This document shows positions 5,390 through 11,713 of a DNA stretch of 12,370 nt, one piece after another; the stretch's first letter is position 1; every line of letters begins with the position of its first letter. The translations under genes and the position numbers were made by a program. Below the pieces are notes generated by a model. The model searched no databases and was not told where the DNA came from. It worked only from the letters and a program-made list of their open reading frames with translations. Source of the stretch: JACRNA01 sp964366335 (GTDB taxonomy: Bacteria; Patescibacteriota; Microgenomatia; CAZETR01; Amesbacteraceae); contig CAYITQ010000016.1 of assembly GCA_964366335.1 (NCBI GenBank), positions 1 to 12,370 of the forward strand, read 5' to 3'.

Positions 5390-5795
5390 AACTATTTATG
5401 TATATTACCTGGACGGTTCCGTCCGTCACATCAGTAAAAGTAATAGAATTTTGACCGTTTATAAAGCCAGAAATTTCTCCTGAAAGGGGAAGAAAAATAA
5501 TTTGAGTTTGGGCAAAAGCGGTCTCTAAATCGATATTATCAAGCTTTATTTCAAAATTTTCCGGAAGGAGTGTATAGGAATGGGCATTAATCTGCACACC
5601 AAAACCAGTACCAGGATTGACTCCAGACATGGCTTTGATTTGCATCGCTTTTAGATCTGAGATTAGCTGTTCCCGCGTCGAAGTTCTGGTCAGCCTTCTG
5701 GTTCCTGACAAGAGATTGACAAAAGACAATGAAGATAGTATCAGGATAATCACCATTACGACTATTAATTCGATCATAGTAAATCCTGACCGCAT
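5373..5795 (-). CDS. Minor pseudopilin, FimT/GspH-like
   Basis: A 140-aa prepilin with leader MRSG, cleavage before F5-T-M-I-E9 (Glu at +5), and a hydrophobic helix to about residue 27. The following ISDLKAMQIKAMSG stretch and a beta-rich C-terminal domain (TGFGVQINAHSYTLLP, then FLPLSGEISGF) are typical of GspH/FimT proteins. A longer reading frame starts at 5819 with eight extra residues, but that ATG lies inside pilC and gives a non-standard leader. The ATG at 5795 has GGAGG 8 bases upstream (5808-5804) and lies 1 base after the pilC stop, so I prefer it. The 3' end overlaps the large pseudopilin gene by 17 bases. First of four consecutive minor pilin genes. Confidence 0.85.
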   Translation of the reverse strand: MRSGFTMIELIVVMVIILILSSLSFVNLLSGTRRLTRTSTREQLISDLKAMQIKAMSGVNPGTGFGVQINAHSYTLLPENFEIKLDNIDLETAFAQTQIIFLPLSGEISGFINGQNSITFTDVTDGTVQVIYINSYGVVL

Positions 5796-5796
5796 A

Positions 5797-6813
5797 TTAT
5801 CTTCCTCCCACCTGGCCAATTAGCCCGTAAATGGGGGCTATTATCGCGAGCATCATACCGCCCACCAACACTCCAACAACGACCAACAAGATAGGTTCCA
5901 GGATTGCAGTTAGCGCCTTGAGTGAATTGTTGACTTCGTAATCCAAACTTTGAGAAATCTCCTGAAGTGATTTGTCCAGAGTTCCAGTCCGTTCCCCTGC
6001 CTCTATTAGTTTGAGCATAAGCACGGGCACCACTCCCCGCCCCTGTTTTAATCCTTCGGAGAGCGGATGGCCGGACAAGACCATTTCTCTGGCACTTTTA
6101 ATAAGTTTTTGAATTTTGTGGCTTACAACTACATCACCGGCTAAACTCAACGCGGTCATAATCGGAAGACCCGAAGACAGAAGAAGATACATACTCCGGC
6201 TAAATTGGGTAAAATCTATTAGACGAAAAAGGGGAATAAATTCCACCAAAAAACTTTTGTTCTTTTGATATAGCCATATCCCACCGGCTAGAAATAAAAC
6301 TACAATCAAAATTACCAGACCCGTATAATTTATCAAAGTTTGCGATATCCAAATCAAAATTTTGGTAGGCAGGGGTAATTGGACATTAAGCCGCAAAAAT
6401 ACAGCCGAAATCCGCGGAACAACAAAGAATAAAATCACCCCCAAAACCCCAACAAAGACTAGCATAATTAACATTGGATAGAGCATGGCAAACCGGACCT
6501 TATCTACAAATTCAGTTTCTTGCTGAACATGAGTCCGAAGATCCCGAAGCGTTGTTTCCAAGGTTCCCGCTTCCTCGGAAGCTTTAATCAAGCTGATAGT
6601 TACTTTGTCAAAAACTTTGGGAAAATTAACGAGTGATTCAGCGATTTTTTTACCCTGACCCAAATCATCGCGTAGTTGGGTCAGTAATTTATTTAGATTA
6701 CCTGTAGTGTCCTCCAAAAGCGAATTAACTGCTTCTAAAATGGGAATCCCCGCGGTAAGTAAAGTAGCGAGATTGCCCAAAAATGATAATTTTTCCTGAG
6801 TAGTTAATTTCAT
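5797..6813 (-). CDS. pilC: Type IV pilus platform protein PilC
   Basis: A 338-aa inner-membrane platform protein of the PilC/GspF family, the membrane partner of the PilB ATPase that feeds pilin subunits into the fibre. It has two T2SSF repeats. The first (about 8-130) has SLIKASEEAGTLETTL; the second (about 203-328) has MLLKLIEAGERTGTLDKSL-like sequence at 266-283. Three membrane helices are visible near 112-134, 160-182 and 303-326. It is shorter than proteobacterial PilC (about 400 aa) mainly at the N-terminus. The ATG overlaps the pilB stop (ATGA), with no Shine-Dalgarno, consistent with coupled translation of ATPase and platform. No oddities in the motifs. Confidence 0.93.
   Translation of the reverse strand: MKLTTQEKLSFLGNLATLLTAGIPILEAVNSLLEDTTGNLNKLLTQLRDDLGQGKKIAESLVNFPKVFDKVTISLIKASEEAGTLETTLRDLRTHVQQETEFVDKVRFAMLYPMLIMLVFVGVLGVILFFVVPRISAVFLRLNVQLPLPTKILIWISQTLINYTGLVILIVVLFLAGGIWLYQKNKSFLVEFIPLFRLIDFTQFSRSMYLLLSSGLPIMTALSLAGDVVVSHKIQKLIKSAREMVLSGHPLSEGLKQGRGVVPVLMLKLIEAGERTGTLDKSLQEISQSLDYEVNNSLKALTAILEPILLVVVGVLVGGMMLAIIAPIYGLIGQVGGR
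5804..5808 (-). promoter_or_regulatory. Shine-Dalgarno deciding the FimT-like start
   Basis: GGAGG on the minus strand, 8 bases before the ATG at 5795, within the last codons of pilC. It favours this start over the in-frame ATG at 5819. Confidence 0.65.
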
Positions 6814-8498
6814 ACTGATTCGGCTTTTGTAACCCGGAGAACTTCTTCAATTGTCGTCAGACCTTTTTCGATTTTGCTAAAACCATCTCCCAAAATCGTC
6901 TGCATACCCTCTTTGACCGCAGCCTTGAGAATAATGTCGGCGTCAGCTTTTTCGGCGATTAATCTACGAATACTACTGGTTACCTCCAAAACTTCATACA
7001 AACCCAGGCGTCCCTGATAACCTGACAAGCGACAAAGCTTGCAACCCTTACCTTGAAAAACTTTATACTTGCTTTTTTTGCCCCAGTATCTAATCACGAC
7101 AGTTTCGGAAAAATGCTTGTGAAGTTCATCATTTGTTATTTCTAACTCGGTTTTACAGTGGTGACATATCTGTCTAACCAATCGTTGGGCTACAATAACC
7201 GATACTGTCGAGGCAACCAAAAATGGCTCAACTTTCATATCTATAAGACGGGGAATTGCCGTGGCAGCATCGTTTGTATGAAGAGATGAAAAAACCAAGT
7301 GTCCGGTAAGAGCTGCATTGATAGCAATTCCCGCTGTCTCGCTATCTCTAATTTCTCCCACAAAAATAACATTGGGATCCTGCCTTAAGATACTGCGAAG
7401 TCCGGAGGCAAAAGTAAGATTGGTCTTGGGATTGACTTGAATCTGATTGGCACCTTTTATTTTGTATTCCACCGGGTCTTCGACTGTGGTGATATTTTTC
7501 TCGGGAGTATTGATGATTTTTAGTATCGAATAAATAGTAGTGGTTTTACCGGATCCCGTTGGACCCGTGCACAAAATGGCTCCGTAAGATCTGGTAAAAG
7601 CCCTGGTTAGTTTGGCCAAATCAGTTTCACTCATACCCAAATCGGTAAGGGTATATTGACGCGACCGCGAAGACAATAGCCGCATGACTATTTTTTCTCC
7701 ATCTGAAATTGGCAAGATAGATACCCGTATATCCAAATTTTCTTCGTCAAGCTTGACCCGCATTTTGCCATCTTGAGCTGCCATATGTTCATCGGTGCGT
7801 AAATTGGACATAACTTTGATGCGAGTAGTAATCCGGTCGTGAAGTTTTTTGTGCACTTGAGCTACTTTTTGCAAGGCCCCATCGATTCTATATCTAATCA
7901 GACAATTTTCTTCCTGAGGCTCAATGTGAATATCCGAAGCCCGGTTTTGATATGCCGTATCAATAATTGCATCGACGATTCTCGCCATAGGTGGATCCGA
8001 AAGGATAGCGTCGGGAGACCGGCCAATATCTTCAGCGAGCAGATTGTCAACTATTTTTTGCAAATCGCTCTGATAGACCCGCATGGCACTCTGCAAATCA
8101 CGCATTGTAACCAAATAAGCGGTCACCTTAACTCCGGTTTTTATAGCAAGCATTTCGACCACATCCCGCTTGGTGGGATCAAGCATTGCGATCTTAATTC
8201 CCGATTTATCTTTGGCAAACACCAGGGCTTTTTGCCGGCGCATCACCCGGTCGGGTAATAAATTAAGTACTTCGTCTGGAATATCAATATCTGAAAGATT
8301 TATAAAGGGGACTTTATAATAATCAGCCAGAGCCAAGCCCAACTTATCATCAGACACTACTTCTTTCTCAATTAGTATTTCTTCCAAAGGCTGATTTGAA
8401 TCTTTGGCAAACTTGACCAGTCCTGACAACTCTTTGGAATCCACCAATTTGTTTTTGGTTACAATCTCCTCAATCTTTTCGTCGGGCAGAACACTCAT
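6810..8498 (-). CDS. pilB: Type IV pilus assembly ATPase PilB (GspE family)
   Basis: A 562-aa secretion ATPase that powers pilus extension on the cytoplasmic side of the membrane. Residues 1-150 are an MshEN/T2SSE N-terminal domain. The motor domain has the Walker A G312-PTGSGKTT (312-320), Asp box TVEDPVEY (338-345), Walker B with RQDPNVIFVGEIRD (372-385, E382 as likely catalytic residue) and the His box HTNDAATAIPRL (407-418). The four Cys of the metal site typical of GspE/PilB, rather than PilT, are at CHHC (445-448) and CKLC (486-489). Length and motif order are normal, so it should be active. The gene starts 1 base after the stop of the small membrane protein and overlaps pilC by 4 bases. 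No retraction ATPase PilT is present in the window. Confidence 0.95.
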   Translation of the reverse strand: MSVLPDEKIEEIVTKNKLVDSKELSGLVKFAKDSNQPLEEILIEKEVVSDDKLGLALADYYKVPFINLSDIDIPDEVLNLLPDRVMRRQKALVFAKDKSGIKIAMLDPTKRDVVEMLAIKTGVKVTAYLVTMRDLQSAMRVYQSDLQKIVDNLLAEDIGRSPDAILSDPPMARIVDAIIDTAYQNRASDIHIEPQEENCLIRYRIDGALQKVAQVHKKLHDRITTRIKVMSNLRTDEHMAAQDGKMRVKLDEENLDIRVSILPISDGEKIVMRLLSSRSRQYTLTDLGMSETDLAKLTRAFTRSYGAILCTGPTGSGKTTTIYSILKIINTPEKNITTVEDPVEYKIKGANQIQVNPKTNLTFASGLRSILRQDPNVIFVGEIRDSETAGIAINAALTGHLVFSSLHTNDAATAIPRLIDMKVEPFLVASTVSVIVAQRLVRQICHHCKTELEITNDELHKHFSETVVIRYWGKKSKYKVFQGKGCKLCRLSGYQGRLGLYEVLEVTSSIRRLIAEKADADIILKAAVKEGMQTILGDGFSKIEKGLTTIEEVLRVTKAESV

Positions 8499-8499
8499 A

Positions 8500-8685
8500 T
8501 TACAAACCCACGGCGTCTTGTGTCAATAAATCGAAGTCAGCTTGTCCCCCATCATCCTCAGTGAGCATCAGCTCTGATTTTAAATCCTCAGGAGGTGGTG
8601 CTGGTTTGTAAAACAATTTATAACCCAAAAAAACCAAGGCTACCAAGAGCAATACCGAAACGATAATTATCAAGGGCTTTTTCAT
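8500..8685 (-). CDS. Small single-pass membrane protein of the pilus operon, function unknown
   Basis: A 61-aa protein with an N-terminal membrane helix (about residues 5-24), a short basic stretch with Pro (KLFYKPAPPPEDLK), and an acidic C-terminal tail (LTEDDGGQADFDLLTQD). The MKK start suggests an uncleaved signal anchor with the acidic tail outside. I do not recognise a family. The ATG overlaps the stop of the secreted coiled-coil gene (ATGA) and pilB starts 1 base after its stop, so it is tightly built into the operon and is likely a real product. A role as a small partner of the secreted coiled-coil protein or of the pilus platform is only a guess. Confidence 0.68.
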   Translation of the reverse strand: MKKPLIIIVSVLLLVALVFLGYKLFYKPAPPPEDLKSELMLTEDDGGQADFDLLTQDAVGL

Positions 8686-9194
8686 TTTAGAGTGGCTTGT
8701 ACAGCCTTTCGAGCACTAATAACCAATTCATTAACCGATTTTAGATCTGCTTCCAGTTGGCTTCTGACTTTACCTACATCCATTTTAAGTTTGTCCTCAG
8801 TGCTAATAGTAACGACATATGTTTTTGCAGCTTGGGTTGTCACTGAATCGCGGGCAGTCTGAATAGCTGAACTGGCAGAAGCGGTGTCCCCAGTAACTCT
8901 TGCCAAAATCTGACTCATTTTGTCCAAGTGCTTGGCCATTTGAGCAGTTCTCTTGGCGTTTACCTCATTAAATCTGATGTCCAGTTTCTCGACAATTTTT
9001 TGTTTCTTCCCATCCTTGATCTTTTTTAGATTAGTCTTAAATGTCTCTCGGCGCTCTTTGATATCATCTCTTAATTCCAATCGGGCACCTTTTCTCTCTG
9101 CAGCCGAAGTGGCTTTTTTATTTCCATCCCCAAATTCAGCCCTCACACTTCCTGTAACCAATAACAAAACAAAGAGAAATAAAAATTTCTTCAT
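8682..9194 (-). CDS. Secreted coiled-coil protein, first gene of the pilus operon
   Basis: A 170-aa protein with a clear signal peptide: MKKF, a hydrophobic core (FLFLFVLLLVTG) and a probable cleavage after SVRA (residue 19). The mature part is almost entirely charged helix. Residues 28-100 (ERKGARLELRDDIKERRETF, then KKQKIVEKLDIRFNEVNAKR and MAKHLDKMSQILARV) look like a coiled-coil hairpin, followed by a second helical pair ending in SARKAVQATLK. I recall similar hypothetical proteins beside CPR pilus genes but know no function. It could act as a periplasmic or surface scaffold or chaperone for pilin subunits. It lies directly under a strong promoter with 7 bases between the -10 and the ATG and has no Shine-Dalgarno, so it is probably read from a leaderless mRNA. 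Confidence 0.78.
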   Translation of the reverse strand: MKKFLFLFVLLLVTGSVRAEFGDGNKKATSAAERKGARLELRDDIKERRETFKTNLKKIKDGKKQKIVEKLDIRFNEVNAKRTAQMAKHLDKMSQILARVTGDTASASSAIQTARDSVTTQAAKTYVVTISTEDKLKMDVGKVRSQLEADLKSVNELVISARKAVQATLK

Positions 9195-9201
9195 CTCTGT
9201 T

Positions 9202-9230
9202 ATTTAACCAGTTGCTATAAATAATGTCAA
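9202..9230 (-). promoter_or_regulatory. Promoter of the pilus operon (leaderless geometry)
   Basis: TTGACA (9230-9225), 17-base spacer, TTAAAT (9207-9202) preceded by TGG (extended -10), then AACAGAG and the ATG at 9194. The -35, spacer length, non-standard -10 and 7-base distance to ATG equal those at the pilin gene (1809-1773). It likely drives the nine genes from the secreted protein to the LytR_C protein. Confidence 0.72.
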
Positions 9231-9231
9231 G

Positions 9232-9237
9232 TATAAT
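9232..9237 (+). promoter_or_regulatory. -10 element of the divergent tgt remnant
   Basis: TATAAT on the plus strand, 6 bases before the ATG at 9244 that opens the tgt remnant. The -35 is weak (TTGCTA at 14 bases spacing is the best seen). It lies back-to-back with the pilus operon promoter, 1 base from its -35. Confidence 0.4.
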
Positions 9238-9243
9238 GGGTGC

Positions 9244-9616
9244 ATGTTTTCGTTTGATAGCAAAACTAGAATTATAACCACTGGCCATGGGCTTGGGACT
9301 TAGACCTTCAGATCTGGTTCGGGCTGTCAAGGCTGGTTTTGATATGTTTGATTGTGTGGCCCCGACCCGTCTTGCCAGAAACGGTGCGCTTTATAATCAC
9401 GAATCACCAACCGAAAGAATAAACATTTCAAAATCAATTTATTCAATTGACGAAAATCCAATTGACAATGATTGCGATTGTCCAACTTGTAAATCTTATT
9501 CTCGGGCTTATTTACATCACCTGTTCAAATGCAAAGAGCTTCTTTTTTATAGATTGGCTTCCATCCACAATCTTAGAGTGATGATAAGAACTGTTACTTC
9601 CACCAAATCTTTATAA
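9244..9616 (+). pseudogene. tgt: Remnant of tRNA-guanine transglycosylase (tgt) with a large internal deletion
   Basis: Tgt exchanges guanine for a queuosine precursor or queuine at tRNA position 34. The stretch from ATG 9287 reads 109 residues of the Tgt C-terminal part: GLGLRPSDLVRAVKAGFDMF, then D-C-V with the catalytic Asp, PTRLARNGALY, and the zinc site CDCPTC with the His of SIHNL. The substrate-recognition TIM-barrel portion is missing; family alignment from memory suggests roughly 220-230 codons lost. Just upstream, ATG 9244 opens a short frame reading MFSFDSKTRIITTGHG, which looks like a normal Tgt N-terminus up to the xxHG motif, then goes out of frame at CATGGG and stops at 9303. 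An internal deletion with frameshift explains both parts. The 3' end is also short: after HNL only 13 residues remain, and the frame ends 23 bases inside convergent rseP. It is the only plus-strand gene in the window. Confidence 0.82.
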
Positions 9617-10691
9617 CATCCTGCAAAGATATTAGAGCAATGAGAGTCAGAAGAAAAATCATCCCCCAATTGTTTATTTTGGCTTCGAGTTCTACTGAAA
9701 TCCTTTTTCTACGCACCCACTCAAGCCAGACAAAAAACATCCGTCCACCATCCAATGCCGGTATGGGCAGAACATTAAAGATGGCTAAGTTTACAGATAA
9801 TATGGCAATTAATTCTATCGTCGGCAGTATGCCTTCGCCCGCTACAATACCCGTCAGCTGATAAATACCGATTGGCCCCGATATGCCTTCCGGCTTTTTT
9901 CCGGCCATCAAGCTCTGGCCAATTCCCCTAAAACCTTCAAATATTCTCTCTATCCATTTCCCGGTTACTCTCAGACTTGCTACAAATACATTCCCATTTT
10001 TACTTAATTGCACATAGGGATATTCACTAATACTTACTCCCAATGCACCTTGACCGGCAGGTGGATTAACCCGTGGTATAGCAGTCAACACAATCTCTTG
10101 AGTGGCTTTTTCGACAATGCCTTCAAACAATGCTACCGTCGGACCACGGCGAATTGTCAGCTTGGCCGGGGTCCCTGCATATTTGATCATCATCTGACCA
10201 AAGTCACTCGTCTTGTTTATATCCAAACCATTGACTGAGATTATCCTGTCATAAGCCATAAGTCCCGAGGCGGCCGCAGGTGAATTAGGTTCAATCACAT
10301 TGACAGTCACTAGGTTTTGAGCATCCCCCGGAATACCCAGGACAAGATACAGACTGACAAAGAGGACAAGGGCCAAGAGAATGTTCATGGTGACACCAGC
10401 CACGAGGACAATCATGCGTTGACGGCGTCCGCGGTTCCAAAAAGATCTTAATTTATCCTCTTTGACTTTATTTTCTTCACCGTGTAGCTTGACAAAGCCA
10501 CCAAAGATTAGTGGATAGATCGCGTATTGAGTTTCACCATGTTGAAACTTGAAAATCGGTTTGGTAAACGGTAACCCAAAAGCAAATTCGTCAACCCTAA
10601 TCCCGAAATACCGGGCGGCTAAAAAATGTCCCAACTCATGAATCAAGACCAGGATTGATAAAACTCCCAAAAATACAAAAAACGTTCCCAT
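9594..10691 (-). CDS. rseP: Site-2 protease RseP-like zinc metalloprotease (M50)
   Basis: A 365-aa intramembrane metalloprotease that cuts substrates within the membrane, for example anti-sigma factors or leftover signal peptides. Motifs: H18-E-L-G-H22 in the first membrane helix (zinc ligands and catalytic Glu), GGFVKLHGEE after the first loop, a membrane helix near 95-119, one PDZ domain (about 128-205, SPAAASGLMAYDRIISVNG), and the third zinc-ligand motif NVLPIPALDGGR (306-317) in a later helix. A last helix lies at 342-358. A single PDZ domain is as in most non-proteobacterial homologues. It follows frr by 12 bases, as in the common frr...rseP order, but without uppS, cdsA and dxr between. 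No anti-sigma factor is seen nearby, so the substrate is unknown. The stop lies in the 3' end of the tgt remnant (23-base overlap, opposite strands). Confidence 0.93.
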   Translation of the reverse strand: MGTFFVFLGVLSILVLIHELGHFLAARYFGIRVDEFAFGLPFTKPIFKFQHGETQYAIYPLIFGGFVKLHGEENKVKEDKLRSFWNRGRRQRMIVLVAGVTMNILLALVLFVSLYLVLGIPGDAQNLVTVNVIEPNSPAAASGLMAYDRIISVNGLDINKTSDFGQMMIKYAGTPAKLTIRRGPTVALFEGIVEKATQEIVLTAIPRVNPPAGQGALGVSISEYPYVQLSKNGNVFVASLRVTGKWIERIFEGFRGIGQSLMAGKKPEGISGPIGIYQLTGIVAGEGILPTIELIAILSVNLAIFNVLPIPALDGGRMFFVWLEWVRRKRISVELEAKINNWGMIFLLTLIALISLQDVIKIWWK

Positions 10692-10703
10692 GCAATTAGT
10701 CTA

Positions 10704-11258
10704 TCACACTCTCATCAATTCTTCCTGTTTATTTTTTCCGATTACTTCAATCTCTGCCATCATTTTGTCAGTTAGTTTTTGTAACTCTTCTTCCAGACTG
10801 CTTCGTTCGTCTTCATTGATATCTTTGGATTCAGAACCATTTTTTATCTCAATCATTTTTTCGTGTCTGATCTGGCGGATCTTGACTCTGCCGTCTTCCA
10901 GTTTTTTGTGAAGCATCTTGACATATTCTAGCCTGCGCTCCGACGTCAGAGCTGGAACTGCAATTCTAATCGCTCCATTGTCAATGACTGGTGTCAAGCC
11001 TACGTTGGCGGCTTCTATGTCCCGTCTAATCTCGCCAATAGTTCCCGAATCATATGGAGTAATCAGAAGTGATTGTGCATCGGGTGTCGTAGTCCCACCC
11101 ATTTCTATCACCCGCATTTTGGTGGTGCCACCATATGCATTGATAACAATGTTCTCTACCAAGGCCGGTGTGGCTCTCCCCGTCCGGATACTGGCCACAT
11201 CTTCCTTGACATGTCCCATCGTCCTCTGCATTTTATCTGGTATATCTCCCAATGTCAT
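10704..11258 (-). CDS. frr: Ribosome recycling factor
   Basis: A 184-aa protein of normal family length (E. coli RRF is 185 aa). It releases post-termination ribosomes together with EF-G. The signature VASIRTGRATPALVENI (residues 21-37) lies in the first helix of the three-helix bundle, followed by the beta domain (YGGTTKMRVIEM, then LLITPYD and IGEIRRDIEAANVGLTPVID). The C-terminal helices include RIAVPALTSERRLEYVKMLH and a basic RQIRHEKM segment. The ATG overlaps the tsf stop as ATGA, so translation is coupled; no Shine-Dalgarno. In most bacteria pyrH lies between tsf and frr; here it is absent. No unusual residues seen. Confidence 0.96.
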   Translation of the reverse strand: MTLGDIPDKMQRTMGHVKEDVASIRTGRATPALVENIVINAYGGTTKMRVIEMGGTTTPDAQSLLITPYDSGTIGEIRRDIEAANVGLTPVIDNGAIRIAVPALTSERRLEYVKMLHKKLEDGRVKIRQIRHEKMIEIKNGSESKDINEDERSSLEEELQKLTDKMMAEIEVIGKNKQEELMRV

Positions 11259-11689
11259 ACTGTTAGTACTTTATATTCTATCACTTGAATATTTTCACCC
11301 AATTTACCGATGGTTTCTTTGATTAAATCGGCAATGGATTTGGAGGCGTCGCGGATGTAGGGAGTATCAAGAGATCCGGTGGCGGCCAAATGCATAGCCA
11401 GCTCTTTCCCAAGTTTTTGAAAATCATCTGTCTTGGCCACAAAATCAGTCTCACAAGCCAATGAAACAATTGACCCGACTCGGCCGGTATGATGAATATA
11501 AGAAAAAACCAGACCAGCCTTGACTTCTCTTTCAGATTTTTTTTCTGCTCTCTCAAGACCTTTTTTTCTCAAAATCTCGGTCGCTTTCTTCATGTCCCCT
11601 TTTGATTCCTCCAGAGCTAATCTACAATCAGCCACTCCCGCTGAAGTTAACTCACGCAGTTTTTTTAGGTTTTCTAAATTTGTTTTCAT
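11255..11689 (-). CDS. tsf: Elongation factor Ts, short form
   Basis: EF-Ts is the nucleotide exchange factor for EF-Tu. This 144-aa form keeps the N-terminal UBA-like domain (about 4-45, KKLRELTSAGVADCRLALEE) that binds the EF-Tu G domain, and the core N-subdomain with the exchange motif T81-D-F-V-A-K86 that disrupts the Mg/GDP site. It then stops near GKLGENIQVIEY, so the core C-subdomain, coiled coil and C-terminal module of the 283-aa E. coli protein are missing. Even the compact Thermus protein is longer (about 196 aa). Such short forms fit a reduced CPR genome. The ATG at 11689 follows rpsB by 24 AT-rich bases with no Shine-Dalgarno and no convincing -35. Confidence 0.94.
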   Translation of the reverse strand: MKTNLENLKKLRELTSAGVADCRLALEESKGDMKKATEILRKKGLERAEKKSEREVKAGLVFSYIHHTGRVGSIVSLACETDFVAKTDDFQKLGKELAMHLAATGSLDTPYIRDASKSIADLIKETIGKLGENIQVIEYKVLTV

Positions 11690-11713
11690 TGTTTAAAAAT
11701 TTAAAATTAAAAA

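Noticed and set aside
5796..5819. Longer FimT-like protein starting at 5819.
   Set aside because: It would start inside pilC with an atypical leader, while the ATG at 5795 has a well-spaced GGAGG and a standard prepilin leader.
9136..9330. Minus-strand 64-codon frame spanning the pilus operon promoter.
   Set aside because: It covers the promoter, the tgt remnant and the signal-peptide region of the next gene in another frame; composition is not protein-like.
10918..11322. Plus-strand 134-codon frame opposite frr and tsf.
   Set aside because: It is a shadow of two highly conserved genes on the other strand, with no family resemblance.
11690..11713. AT-rich spacer between rpsB and tsf as a separate promoter for tsf.
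   Set aside because: A TTAAAT is present, but the hexamer 17 bases upstream (CCAAGT) is nothing like a -35, so read-through from rpsB is simpler.
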